Origin: Fagopyrum homotropicum
Lineage: Eukaryota; Streptophyta; Magnoliopsida; Caryophyllales; Polygonaceae
Assembly: GCA_033239125.1 (NCBI GenBank)
Contig: BSWB01000004.1
Span: forward strand, 61,689,501-61,753,500
Direction: 5' to 3'
DNA: 64,000 nt
The translations under genes and the position numbers were made by a program. The notes under the pieces are model-generated. The model was not told the origin of the DNA. It worked only from the letters and a program-made list of their open reading frames with translations, and ran no database searches. This document shows positions 40,561 to 52,269 of this stretch, piece by piece (the stretch's first letter is position 1; every line of letters begins with the position of its first letter).

Positions 40561-43500
40561 AAAATACGCCAGTCATAAGGTCAACCCTCAAAGTACGAAT
40601 CTAGTGTATCTACTTGTTACCGCACACGACTCATCGTTTCCACATATAAGTATCCCGCACATCAAGGTCACCAATAACACACATCCCAACTAAGCACTCA
40701 CGCATGAAATAAGCAAGTAGTCAGACAATATAACACATATATAGGGCCGAGCCCTAACTAGTCGCCCCCTAGATTACAACTATCTCGACAAAGGTCTCTG
40801 AAAGGTTAGGTCTGTGAAATCTTTTCATGTACAGACCTCACAAGTGCCTGCTACCACGTTCTAGAGTGGTTACTAGATATTTTACCGGTATCATCCGGCT
40901 CAATTGCCCGATCCTCTAAGCCGATGTCCTAATCTTTGTCTGGTAAGTATCCCTCTAACTGAATCCGTAGAAACTGGGTTTACACTCTCCAATAGGGTGA
41001 GGATTACTAGTCCATCACTCACTTATAAACCACTTTATAGCCTCAAGTAGTCGCATTTTGCAACTCACCTCCAGATCCTTTGATGACCGTTCAGAAAATA
41101 ACCTAGTCAACATTCTTCCCTTCTTTATGATTACTTGACTACATACTCAGGCCAAAGGTCTTAGACCTCCGCCATCACTTTACCAAGTGCCTAATGCTCT
41201 TCGTATCACGACCTACTTGATCTTGTCTTTTAATATGACCCAATCATCTTATTCCTCAGGTAAGGAATCATCACCTTTACCCTTTTCTGGTCTAGCACTT
41301 GAGACACAAATCCAGTGGTCATCGTCTGCATTCAATTAGCATTATTATACTATTTATAGATCTCTAATATATTGTTAGCTCAACCTTAGGCTTCTCACGT
41401 ATTTTCCAAGGTCTTGAGTGACATAAAATATGTCCGGAATGACGATATTAGATACAAGGTGATCTCACGTCGCCGTTATTTGCTCACACTACTCAATAGT
41501 TGTTAGCATTGCACTGGGTCCTATAATATCCCTCTGACTCAAAACGCAACTCGACTCCGTTCTGATATAAAATTCTCCTTATACTCTACTCTTGAGATTA
41601 TGTTTTCTATATGTACGGATACTGGTTTGTAAGTACACTCCTGTGGCTTCCTTTTCTTATATGTCTTTCGATTCAGCTTGATAGTTACTCACCTTGAGCT
41701 TGTTAGTGCAGGCCCTACACAATACCTTTATTACATCGTTACTCCCTTTTTCGTTCCATCAAGAAACTCATTCTAAAGTACCCTGTTAGGTATTAAGTTC
41801 CAAATTGACTTGTTTGCAGACATGTGACGAGGTCGGCATGCTTCATTTGGATCTATAATGGGTACCACTCTCTTTTTATAATTCTGTGTGCACATACTTT
41901 CTCGTCTATCTAGATAGTGATACAGTTCCTTTACAAAATTTCCTGTCACTCCACGTAGCCTATTTCACGTTCCTTCCAAATGAAATGCAGTTCACCAATT
42001 ATCACCGTCTTAAACTAGACATGTCATTTCCTATATTCTCGAATTTCTTGTTTTGTGGGTTAGGACCCATCACGCTTCCGTAGTGCTACTTTGATAGTTA
42101 TATTGCCACCCGTTAATCATAAGGACATTTTCCGTGTGTCCAAAATGATTGACCCCAACACTCCTCTCAATTACACCATAAGTCCTATTCGGATGAAGTA
42201 CCCAGTACCCTCCCTTCTTGCCTGAAGGAACTAAGATAACGGTTGGAAGACGACCCCTTCCGTTTACCTTTGGAAGTCTCCTAACACGCATCCAAACTCT
42301 TTGACTCACCCGGAGTTGATCTTAACCAGCCAGAAGAAATCTCTAACACAATTCTCTTCATGCCCTTAGTTAATCGAAGAAAGGTGTCATTACCTACTTG
42401 AGGTAATCCTCCAAGGCGTCGGTAAGGCTAATCCATAAATCCACAATCACAAATATCTTTTCTTAACGACACATAACTCCTCAATATCAAAAGAAACACT
42501 TGCACGTCCTCCGTTGACGTCAGTCAGTCTATAGTTGCCTTATTTCAATATCCTGAACTCCCTCTTCTCATGCTCTACTGGCATAAATTTGGTAAGCCTC
42601 AACTACTCGGTTAATCCTTTCCCTTCGTTAGTTCGTTATATCATTCCCACTTTCATTTCCTTAGGCCAACTCTCTTTCTCGAGTCCCCTAGGTCATTCTC
42701 TCATGTTCCTTCCTTAGTGTTGTTTATAATATTGCTCCGTTGGACTCTATTGACTCTGCTACCGGCCTCCTACTCTTTTTGATACTGGCGTCGTGATTCC
42801 TCACCACTTCTTATCTCTCTAACGAGGTTAAAACTCCTCTACCCTTGTAGGGTTCTATCTTCGCTCTTACTCTCAATTATAGGTCTTCATTCCGTGCATC
42901 TCTTAGTCACAAAGGTTTCTTCCGCAATTATCGTAGGAGAATCATCATTTTCCCTTGTATGAAATGCTATGCACACTCTGTCCTGTCTGACATAGAACCT
43001 TATCAAAAGTTTATACTTCTTACTCCTCTAGTTCTCTTTTTATAATCCATCTGTACTAGTTGTGATATGTATCTTTTTCCTAGCCGGTAGGTAGTAAATC
43101 ACTTACACAATTCCCTTGGTCTCAAATAACATAAGGGGTCATTCCTGGTCGTCTAGTCTTTCTTCTTAAGTTCTTAATTAGAGTTACTGACGCGTCTCAC
43201 TCCATGTTACTATTAAGGTTACTAGCATGTGTACCGATTTAACTTCACATTTGTTGCCGTTGATCTCTTGAAGGGTCCTCCAGGTGTCTAGAAAATTATT
43301 TCCTAAGTCTATGGTTATCCTCCTTATCTGCCAACCAACTACTACTAGTTGACCTGCACGTGTTATGACTCAGTTATTACCAACTAGTCTTTAGTTGACC
43401 TTCTATAAGATCACGGACCTATTGTTCTTCTATTTCTTTTGAAGTTTGATACACTTGGTGAAATCTATCTCTTCCAATTTCTATGTTAATACTCCTTCAG

Positions 43501-44733
43501 CTCCTTCCAAAGTTGCATTTCTCTTATTCTCTTATGGGATCACTATATTCTTCTGAGTCTAGTCCTAACATTCATCTGCCGTCAATGAGTTTATTAAGTC
43601 TTCCACGATAACTTGTAAGCGTTTCTTCACAATTCTTCTTACTTTGTTCATCATCTGTTTGCGGTTATCTAATATGACTGTAACTGTTGGTAACTCAGAT
43701 CTTTAGGTGAATGAGAAGTTATTGTGGACTCCTTAGTCCACCAGAATCACTTTCCCACATTCTTCCCTTTATCCAGTGTTGTGTTGTAATGCCACTTTTA
43801 TAGAATTCTTTTGTCTTAATTTCAGACTTCTACTGTATTTGATACTTATGTCAGGATTTCTTACAAATTATTGCATCTCTAAGTAAGTCAAACCGTCTCT
43901 ATGATGATGAAATTTATTTCACGTCTTGAAACTCATTTGTCAATGGTTGTCTTTGTACTCCTTTAATTCTTCGCCTCGGGTCAACACCTTATCTTCTTTG
44001 TACTCTCATGCCCATGCTTGCATGTGGCGGCGTCTGCCTTGATTTTAACGTCTTTTATTCTGCAAATCTTGGTTGTACTCCGTTCTGTATGATTCTTGTT
44101 CCCTTATCGTTATCTCTAATCCGATCTCTCGTCGTCTCTTACATGATTCTTCTAATTCATCTCTCAGCCTCATACGACCAAGTCCCTTGTATGACTTCCT
44201 GTTCCTTCTGCCTGACTTGACTCGGGGATTCCTTTCCCATCGGACGGTACTTGTGGTGAAAATTGTCTCCACATCTGTACTTCTTTGTCCACTCGTTCTT
44301 CGGATGATTTATATGGTCACAAGGACGCCCACCAGAGTATAATACTCAATCCTAGGTCTGAATCAATTATCTCGTGTTGAAAACTCTTCAAGTCCGTTAC
44401 CGATTTATCATGAGGCGATAATCGATTCATGATATCATAACTAAAGGATATAAGGTATCCTTTAGGATACTAACATGCTAAACATACACATTTATATAAT
44501 CATACATTAAAACATATCAATATAAGTCTATATACTAACTCACTTATCATTCCCAGTTGCAGAGATCCACGGAGAACGATGGTGGTCCAACGTACTACTA
44601 ACCCAACAACGCGACTATGCACGTGTGTAAAAACATAAATCCGTTTTGAAAATCTTAGACCCCTTTCGGGTTCTGGTTATTTTATACATTCGGTCTTTTA
44701 GAAGATTTCAAGTACCATTGTTGCCAACCCAGA

Positions 44734-44745
44734 GCTCTGATACCA
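44734..44745 (-). other. Primer binding site (tRNA-iMet type) of the Del/Tekay-like element
   Basis: The minus strand reads TGGTATCAGAGC, the common plant primer site complementary to initiator tRNA-Met, 3 bp from the LTR edge. Confidence 0.88.
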
Positions 44746-44748
44746 TGT

Positions 44749-47700
44749 TGTAACACCCCAAGTTCTCGGAACTCGGGGAGCTACTGGTTAGGACCTCACA
44801 ATGGGTCCCGACCTTGGTTTAACAACAACATTAGTTGGATCTTACAACAAGGCACAAATTTACTTAAAACAATTTCGAAACATAATATTTTTATTGTATG
44901 AATGTACACATATGACAGCCTTATAAAACATAAACATATACATAACATGCATGCTGTATGGGAGACTCCCCTGTCCCCATCTAATGAGTACGTGGACCCG
45001 GCTGACCATCCGTTCCGGATCTCTCTGCAACTGTCTATCTCTACAAATCTACAACACGGATAAACCGTTAGCTAACAATCCAAATATAAGCCGAATAAGG
45101 ATATCACAAACACAAACAAGGTAATATAAACACCCATCATGCTAGCACACAATTTGGTTATTATCTGGTATCTTACGTGATTCACTTTAATCCGTTTTAA
45201 AGTTGTGGCACGAGAATCTTAAGAGTTCTCGCCTCCGTTCCTTATCCAACCGGTGTAGGTCTAGCTTATCTCCGCCGTTAGCATTACTACAAACCGAGTG
45301 TGGACTAGTCCCTAAAGAAACCCCCAGCGCCCTCAGGCTACTGAGCAGAATGCCACCGCCCGTTACTCTTAGGCCAAGGTATAGGTCGGTATATATAATT
45401 ATTACTAAAATATAACTATAAACATCTCATTCACACACCACTACCATTATTCATACTCGTATTTACAAGTCAGCTAAGTAAGCCCAACGGACTTACCTGT
45501 ATCAAATCTCAAATCTCGGTATCTCGACTCGGTTTGTAACCGTAGAAACTAAACCGCCTGTTATACAAGGCAAGTGGATCAACATACGTCTCATATTCTT
45601 AGAAGTTTATAACTTCTATGATGCACAACCTTATCAAGAGTAAAAGACTAAAAAGCCCTCTTAAGGTAAAATGACCATTTTACCCCTGGTCCCGAAACTC
45701 TAGGATTTTCTATAACCTAGTTTCCAACTCTCCTTTGGAACCTATTTCCACCATCTAGTCCTCACGGAAAAGTTCGCTAAAGATTTATAAGAGTTACACA
45801 CCAATCTTGATTTTCACAAAAAGTCGCTAAGTTCCGATTTTTACTTAAGATACGAGGCTCAGATTAAAATATAAAAATTCCGAAATAAATCTCAAGGTCT
45901 TCTATGATATGCATACTACTTCTAGGAGCAAAGATATCTCAAAAACACTCAATAACAACTCCTACAAAAATCTACAAAGATGGTTCCAAAATCTAGAAAT
46001 CTATACTTAGCCAATTTCTGAGTTCTTTCCCAAACAACTCAACTAGCCTACTTTGAGCTCCTATGGATCCAGATCCGACCGTTGGATCGGTCTCAACTTC
46101 TGATATGTAGAACTATGTATGACACTCTATAACATACTAACAACTGAACGGTGGATTATGTTTCTAAGGTATCCAAACTTAAGCTCAAACATGACTGCAC
46201 AACCGAGGTATTTCCAGCACTTAGCAATTTCAGCAACATCCAGAAAACTGTTTAAGGTCCCAACTTTAAAAACTCATAACTCCTAAACCACTTGATGGAT
46301 TCATCCCAAATTTTAATATGCTATACAAAAATATACCAACTATATCATATCCAAAATTCAAGTCCAACAGAGATCAAAAGTCTAATCAAAACTATCTCAC
46401 AAAACAGCATCACATGCTGTTTTTCTCAGCATTCAACACATTTATAAAAACTGTATGAGGAGTCAACTTTGAAACACCATAACTCTCAAACTGTAACATA
46501 GATTCCTCTAAAATATTAGTATGATGTACTATGCAATACCGACTAAGACATATCCGAGAATCAGTCAAAACGGGAGAGTCTAGCTTACCCAAAATTGGAC
46601 TCAAAGATGATTGCTCGTCATTTCCTAAAAACTCAAAAAACGCGTATATCCTCACTGCTTCTCCATGGCGGTTCTGGGTAGATTTAAGAGACATACAAGG
46701 CACTCATTAGGTATGGAATACATGGACGTAAGTGCAAGGGAGAGAAGGGTATCAACCTTACCCGATCCCATGACTCGAGCGAGAGAAAGACGATGGCTCA
46801 AGGTTGCTGTCGAGCCCGCTGTTGCACAGGAGGGAAGAGGTCAGCATGTGCTTACCCGCCTACAGGAATGAAGTTCTCCCTCCCTGTGTAGTTGCTAGTA
46901 TCGACAGAGGTATCAGGGAAGGAAGACCCGAAGGATGGCGTTGTCGCTGCACATGGGGTCGTCGTCCTACTCCTTGGGGTCGACGTTGCTGCACAAGAGA
47001 GGATGGTCTAGGCTGGTGTCGATGCCCTACTCCCTGGGTTGTCGCTGCTGCACAGGAGAGGACGGTCTGGCAGATGTCGATGCTCTACTCTCTAAGGTCG
47101 TCTGCTGCACATGAGAGGACGGTCTTGTTGATGAGGTCGTTGCTACTGCACATGAACGATCAATCGAAGGTGACGGTGTACGGCAGAAGGTGAACGCCGG
47201 AGACGAAATGAAACTGGACGTGACAAAAAGTATGAGTGAAAGCTGGGCGAGATACACTCGATCTGGCGCTGCTATGGAAGGAAGGTCTTCAACGTTTTGC
47301 GTGATATCCGGAGGTTACGTAGAGATAGGAGAGAGAGAAGGCCGGCCTCTTTTTTTTTTGTCACCTCTTCATGGGCTTCGTCAAGTCGCTGGGCCAACAC
47401 ACCAGCAAGGGAGCTATTGGGCCACGTCCAAGCAAGAGCTATTGCAAGGAGAGGTGGGCTTAAGCAAGCTGTTTGTGGGTTGGAAATAATATAGGCCAAG
47501 GAAGGGAGTGAATTGGGCTTAAAACTCGTCAAGGTTTTGTCATGGCCTTGTCGAGAGTTTGTCATAGTCTTGTCATGGGCTTGTCAAATGGCCTTATTGT
47601 CTTGTAAAAAGATCCATCAAATTCTAGTTTTGCAAGAGTGTTATAAGTAGCATTTTATTTGATCAAAATTCTACATAAAATCATAAAAGTTTGTAAAGGT

Positions 47701-47787
47701 CATTTTATGTGTTTAATTCATCACATAAAATACCAAGATTATGTTGGCTTGGAAATGAACAGAAAGAAAAATTTTCCGGATATTACA
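44749..47787 (-). repeat. 5' LTR of the Del/Tekay-like element (3039 bp)
   Basis: Complete LTR, TGTAACACCCC at the left and CCGGATATTACA at the right (plus strand). It shows the uninterrupted CCCCTGTC at 44968-44975 where the sister LTR received the hAT. The minisatellite is at about 46960-47160. Its first 130 bp match the solo LTR at 52270, so both belong to one family. Confidence 0.9.
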
Positions 47788-48480
47788 CCTAGACCGATGG
47801 TCAGTCAGAGAGGACCATCCAGACCCTTGAGGATATGTTGCGAGCTAGTGTGTGGGATTGCGGACAAGGATGGTCAGATTACCTCCCATTGGTTGAGTTC
47901 TCATACAACAACAGCTGGCATGCATCTATTAGGATGACCCCTTATGAGGCACTGTATGAGCGTAGATGCCGTACACCTTTATGCTAGGATGGGCCTAGAA
48001 GTACCAGTGGGATAGCAATAGAGAAGATTCAGGATGATATGGCTCGAGTAGTGTTGTTTAGGAAGAGGATACCGGCGGCACAGAGTCTCAGAAGTCGTAT
48101 GTAGACAAGAGGCACCGGCCTCTAGAGTTTAGAATAGGAGCTCATGTCTGGCTGAGAGTATCTGAGACGCGAGGTGTCAGACGTTTTGGCATAAGGGGGA
48201 AGTTGAGTCCCCGATATGTCGGTCCTTTCTAGACACTAGATAGATTTAAGAGGGCAGCATACATAGTAGCTTTGCCTTCGAGGTTAGAGGGTATTCACCC
48301 TGTTGTTCACGTGTCTCAGCTAAGGGAGTATATACCAGATCCGAGACGCACTATAAGTCATGATGATTTAGTGGTTGAGGCAGACAACATGTTTGCAGAA
48401 TATCCTATTGCAGTCTTAGAATGAGGTATAAGACGTTTATGCTTGAAGAACATTCTGATAATGAGAGTATAGTGACCAAG
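47788..48480 (+). pseudogene. Chromovirus integrase C-terminal part, degenerate
   Basis: From 47801 to 47984 the frame is open and reads TDGQSERTIQTLEDMLRA, then YLPLVEFSYNNSWHASI and YEALYERRCRTPL, the classic core-to-C-terminal integrase of Del/Tekay elements. A TAG follows, probably from a Trp codon. From 48141 another open stretch reads HVWLRVSETRGVRRFG and GKLSPRYVGPF, then IVALPSRLEGIHPVVHVSQL leading to YIPDPRRTI and the region that normally precedes a chromodomain. Frame breaks and stops separate these blocks. The 5' part of the gene was displaced by the retrotransposon insertion at 47787. Confidence 0.87.
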
Positions 48481-48679
48481 TCGAGGCCACGTGGGTGACT
48501 GCGGATAGTATCCATAGGAACTAATCCGAGTTTATGCAAAGAAGGTTGCACCGTAGACTTGCTGAGCAAGCCATGGTTGTATATTATGATATATGATGAT
48601 GTGATTATGTGATATGTGATGTTCTCTTTTGTGCAAGATTATTGGTGATCCTAGTGAATATTGTTATGTTAGGGCGAGT

Positions 48680-49260
48680 TATGTTATGGCTGCAGAAGTT
48701 TTACCTCTAAGCCCTCGAGCGATGATTTTACCATTGGAGAAGTTCTACCTCCATACCATCGTGTATAGGTCAGCTGGAGATGGTTCTACCTTCATGTTGT
48801 AGAATGAGATTAGGTTAGTTGGAGATAATATTACCTCCATGTTTGGTATTTAGGAAAAGAGATTTCTTAAGAGGTTCTTCCTCCATACGGTCATTTGTGT
48901 TTTGGAGATGTGTTTCCTCCTTGATGATGAGTTAGTAGGTAGAGATGTTTTTCCTCCATGCTCTCGTGATGTGAGCCAGTTGAAGGTGTATTTCCTCCAT
49001 ACTGTTATAGTGATTATAGTTCTTGGAGATGTTTTCCTCCACGGTGTGATTAAGGATATAGTTGCTATAGATGTCTTACCTCTATACCTTTGGGATAAGA
49101 TTAGACTGTTGGAGATGTTTTACCTCCATGTCTTTGGGATAGCGTTATGATCCTGTTTTCTGGAGTTGATGATTCCTCCAAGCTTATGTTTTGAGGTTAT
49201 AGATTTTTATAGGTTGATACCTTTGAACGGAGATGTGATACCTCCGATAGAGACAATGTT
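48680..49260 (+). repeat. Array of small palindromes GGAGATGTTTTACCTCC in the 3' region
   Basis: Starting points include 48736, 48776, 48821, 48904, 48982, 49025, 49111, 49162 and 49229. Each copy pairs GGAG (or a one-base variant) with CTCC across a 7-11 base loop usually containing ATGTTTTA. Spacing is irregular at about 35-60 bp, and the spacers share little. It lies between integrase and the polypurine tract. Confidence 0.78.
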
Positions 49261-49327
49261 TATACCTCGGTGTATGGGTCCGAGAGGATTTGAGAATTGT
49301 TCAAGTTTTGAGACAAAACTTTTTTTT

Positions 49328-49340
49328 AAGGGGTGTATGA
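49328..49340 (+). other. Polypurine tract of the chromovirus-like element
   Basis: AAGGGGTGTATGA directly precedes the LTR start TGTAATAGC and follows a T-run. Confidence 0.7.
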
Positions 49341-51389
49341 TGTAATAGCTATGATTTTCGAATTCTAATTATTGTTGATTAACTTAATCGTTGATAGTAA
49401 TTGACATATAACTTACGAAGATTTCGCAAGTGATGAGTATGAGTCCCACCGTTAAGTTCCTAACGTCATTTTGGACGTTTGGGGAAATTTTTACCTTTTC
49501 CCCCGGGTAATTATTTTTACCCTCCGGTGTTATTTGGAGCATTTGGGAGATCCAATTAATAAAAATGCAGTTGGGAGAAATGATCAGGACATCGGATATG
49601 TCCTAGATATGAAATAACATGGAGAGGCAAAACGACCAAAAGATTCGCTATTTCATTTCTTAATGGCTAAGAAAGACGGCTTAGGAACACATGTTTTCTG
49701 AGGCAGTTGTGAATAATTATGCCTACAATATTCTAGATTTATTATTCAATCTCGAGAAGTTTGGAGTAGGAGGTTCGACCCGCCTTTAGATCGGTTAAAG
49801 GATAATTATCGACTTCCTTAAAGGATAATTATCGTCTTCGCTATAAATAGCAAAAAATCCTTTATTAATTCATTACCTTTCGCGTTTCCTCGTAAAAGCA
49901 CTGATTTCTCTCATCATTCAAACTCAGATCTACTCTTTGTTTCTAATCCGATTTCAATTCCGTTTGAGTTTCTGGATTCCTCTCTTCATTCTCTTTATAT
50001 CGGTACCGAGTTTCTGCATTTCCGAGCAGATGAAGGGTTGGTCGAGCATATATGTCACCATGAAGGTTCCGTCGCTAAGATTCCGATGAATTTGATGTTG
50101 TCCATGCGTAGCCTGCGTCGCTGTGATTCCGAATCTTCTTTCAGATCGTCAATCGGGTTAATAACGAATAAGTTATGAATTTATTCGTTTTCTGTACTGC
50201 GATTTGGCCTAAATTGACTTTAGACTTGTCAAAATGGATAATTAGAAATTCCATTATGGTCGTTATATTATTCTAGTGATTCTGGCAAAATTTAATTAAT
50301 TAATTAAAGGTTAATTAATTACATTAGGATTAGAATTGAGATTGAGGAATGTTGATTAGATACTACCTTGAGATTTGAGGAATTGTAAGTTATGTTGAGA
50401 TATTGAGGTTTAGTTGGTTGTGAGGCTTATAGATTGATTAGAATCCTTATGGATCCCTTGGGTCTAGGTGTGACCTTTTTGATTGATAGGAGTATTGGTA
50501 TCTCCTTCTGCCTTGTTATTAGGCATTGTCCCTCTCAGGATTGGAGATTGATCGTGGTTGTGATTGTACGAGGTTGAGATAAGTCCGTAGGACTTACTTA
50601 ACTACCATCCTTATATTGGGTGTTTGCATGAGTGGTGTATGCTTTATATGTTTGCTAATTGAGTTGTCGTTTATACTGACCTATATTTTATTGACTGCCC
50701 CGTTGTGTGGTAGTGATAACCTTTCCCTTTCATCCCGTACTGGAGTCTGGGAGGTTCTCTAACGTCAGGCCAGACTGGTTTACAAGAAGGCGCAATCCAC
50801 TCCCATAGGGTACACGGATTGCGTGACCAATACTCGTACAACTAGATATTGCACTCAGAGGTGAGGATGTATCGGTCCTCGTGTCACATACTTTCATATA
50901 TCTATATTTACACGATTTGAATGAATGACTATTATATGAAGATAATAAAATGGGTAAATGTGTGATAGCATGATTATGTGTTTATCTTTCATGACTTGTG
51001 CTTGTGCTTATGCATTACCTTATATATGTATGGTTAGCTAATGGTTTCATACCATGTTGTGGATGCCTTGTAGGATAGGTGAGTTGCTGAGTGATCTGGC
51101 AGGGTGGCAGGCCGAGGACTCTCGTATATTAGGTGGTTATGGTTTTTGGGATATTTTATATACCTCTTGTGTGAGGATGATGTTTTGTATACCTCCTCTA
51201 TGAGGGCGATGTTTTATACTCGGCTATGATCTTCTATACCTTTTGATGTATAGTTTTGTGTATTTGTTTTATATCTGTCAGTACCATGTTGTAAGGTCCA
51301 GTGAACTTATTGTCAGGTTAGGGTCAGGATCCATTGTGAGATCCTAGCCCAATGTGGCATCTTGAGTTCTGCGGATTCGGGGTGTTACA
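49341..51389 (+). repeat. 3' LTR of the chromovirus-like element (2049 bp)
   Basis: Starts TGTAATAGCTATGATTTTCG and ends CGGGGTGTTACA. A TATA box (CTATAAATAG, 49841-49850) follows two copies of GGATAATTATCG. Near 51150-51230 a few copies of a TATACCTC...GAGGATGATGTTTT motif echo the palindromes of the 3' region. The right flank starts GGTAAGTCG in MULE sequence. Confidence 0.87.
49841..49850 (+). promoter_or_regulatory. TATA box of the chromovirus-like 3' LTR
   Basis: CTATAAATAG, about 500 bp into the LTR, with a CT-rich stretch downstream typical of plant LTR transcription starts. Confidence 0.55.
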
Positions 51390-52264
51390 GGTAAGTCGAA
51401 GAGGAAGGCAGTCACTGCAATATGTATTGATGCAGCATGCAAATGGAGATTTCGTTTCAGTATGCTTGGTGAATCAAGTATCTTTACAACAATAAAGTTC
51501 GTTTCTACACACACACCTGTTCATAATAATTGAGGCGAAACGGTAATAGGGGTTCTTTCTACCACGTCATAGAAGAGAAAGTAAAAATATGTATATTACT
51601 TTATCTTTTCTTACAATATAAATTGTTTTGTACATAACATGTGTAGCTCATGTGTTGTGTAGGTACGCCAACTCGAAGAAGTTACCTTCGGTAAATCAGA
51701 TAGTAATGGTAATGAAAAGTTTACACCGTATTGATTCTAGTTATTGAAACTGCTGGAAGACCCAAGAAGAAGTGAAGGACATGATTAGAGGAACGTCTAA
51801 GGATAATTACAGCTTAATCCCTTCCTTCCTATTTATATACGCTGGAGGAGGTCAATGAAGGATCAATTGTTGGACTTATACTAGACAATGAGAATCGTTT
51901 CAAATATGTATTTGTTGCATTCGGTTAGTCCATCCGAGGGTTTAAATCAATGAGGAAGGTACATATTCATATGCAATGTAATATCATCTTGTGGGAAGCA
52001 CGTGTTATTTGTTGTAGGTTATCATAGTAGACGGAACACATCTTAGTGGGAAGCACGTGGGAGAGTTGTTTGTTACAACTACCCAAGATGCAAATCACCA
52101 GATATATCCCATTACATTTGGCATTGTTTACAGTGAGAATGATGCGTCGTGAGAATATTTTTTCCAAAATCTGGTACGGATCATACCGGACAACGACGAC
52201 CTTGTGTTTGTATTAGATAGACAAAATTCAATCAATAAGGGTATATCGTTGTACTATAAGCAAG
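51390..52264 (+). pseudogene. MULE transposase, 5' part
   Basis: Blocks of a MuDR-type transposase with introns. CIDAACKWRFRFSMLGES followed by a shifted THTC near 51420-51520 matches the zinc-finger-like entry domain (CPWR...EHTC in relatives). FKYVFVAFG is followed by VIIVDGTHLSGKHVGELF (from about 52018) and DANHQIYPITFGIVYSENDAS, then IIPDNDDLVFVLDRQNSI. The DGTHL Asp and the Asp in DRQNSI fit catalytic positions. A TGA at 52150-52152 replaces the Trp normally found after NDAS. The solo LTR at 52270 splits the next exon. Confidence 0.85.
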
Positions 52265-52269
52265 CATTT
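52265..52269 (+). repeat. Target site duplication CATTT, left of solo LTR
   Basis: CATTT directly before the LTR start TGTAACACCCC; perfect match to 54845-54849. Confidence 0.9.

Larger units (their letters stand above)
40366..44748 (-). other. Internal region of the Del/Tekay-like element, no intact domain
   Basis: I find no frame with recognisable gag, protease, RT, RNase H or integrase on either strand; the open frames are short. It could be a non-autonomous internal region or an old, heavily decayed one. Its edges are informative: a purine tract at 40366-40382 and a primer site at 44734-44745. Confidence 0.6.
37544..47787 (-). mobile_element. Del/Tekay-like Ty3/gypsy retrotransposon, internal region decayed
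   Basis: Two direct LTRs (37544-40365, truncated by the hAT, and 44749-47787) flank a 4,383-bp internal region. In minus orientation the LTR begins TGTAATATCCGGAAAATTTT and ends GGGGTGTTACA; the primer site TGGTATCAGAGC follows the right LTR, and a purine tract AAGGGGGTACTGA precedes the left LTR. The LTR length of about 3 kb and these termini resemble Del/Tekay chromoviruses. The right flank CCTAG is the expected target duplication; its partner is off-window. Confidence 0.82.
47788..51389 (+). mobile_element. Chromovirus-like Ty3/gypsy element, right part
   Basis: Integrase remains, a 3' region, a purine tract and a complete 3' LTR follow in plus-strand order. The rest of the element is expected to the left of the Del/Tekay-like insertion, off-window. 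Its LTR end (GCGGATTCGGGGTGTTACA) resembles that of the Del/Tekay-like LTR, so the two are relatives in opposite orientation. Confidence 0.82.

Noticed and set aside
44734..44745. tRNA-Met gene fragment
   Set aside because: Only the short primer complement TGGTATCAGAGC is present, next to an LTR edge; there is no tRNA body.
48680..49260. CRISPR-like array of short spaced repeats
   Set aside because: The context is a plant retrotransposon 3' region; repeats are imperfect, spacing is irregular and no cas genes exist.
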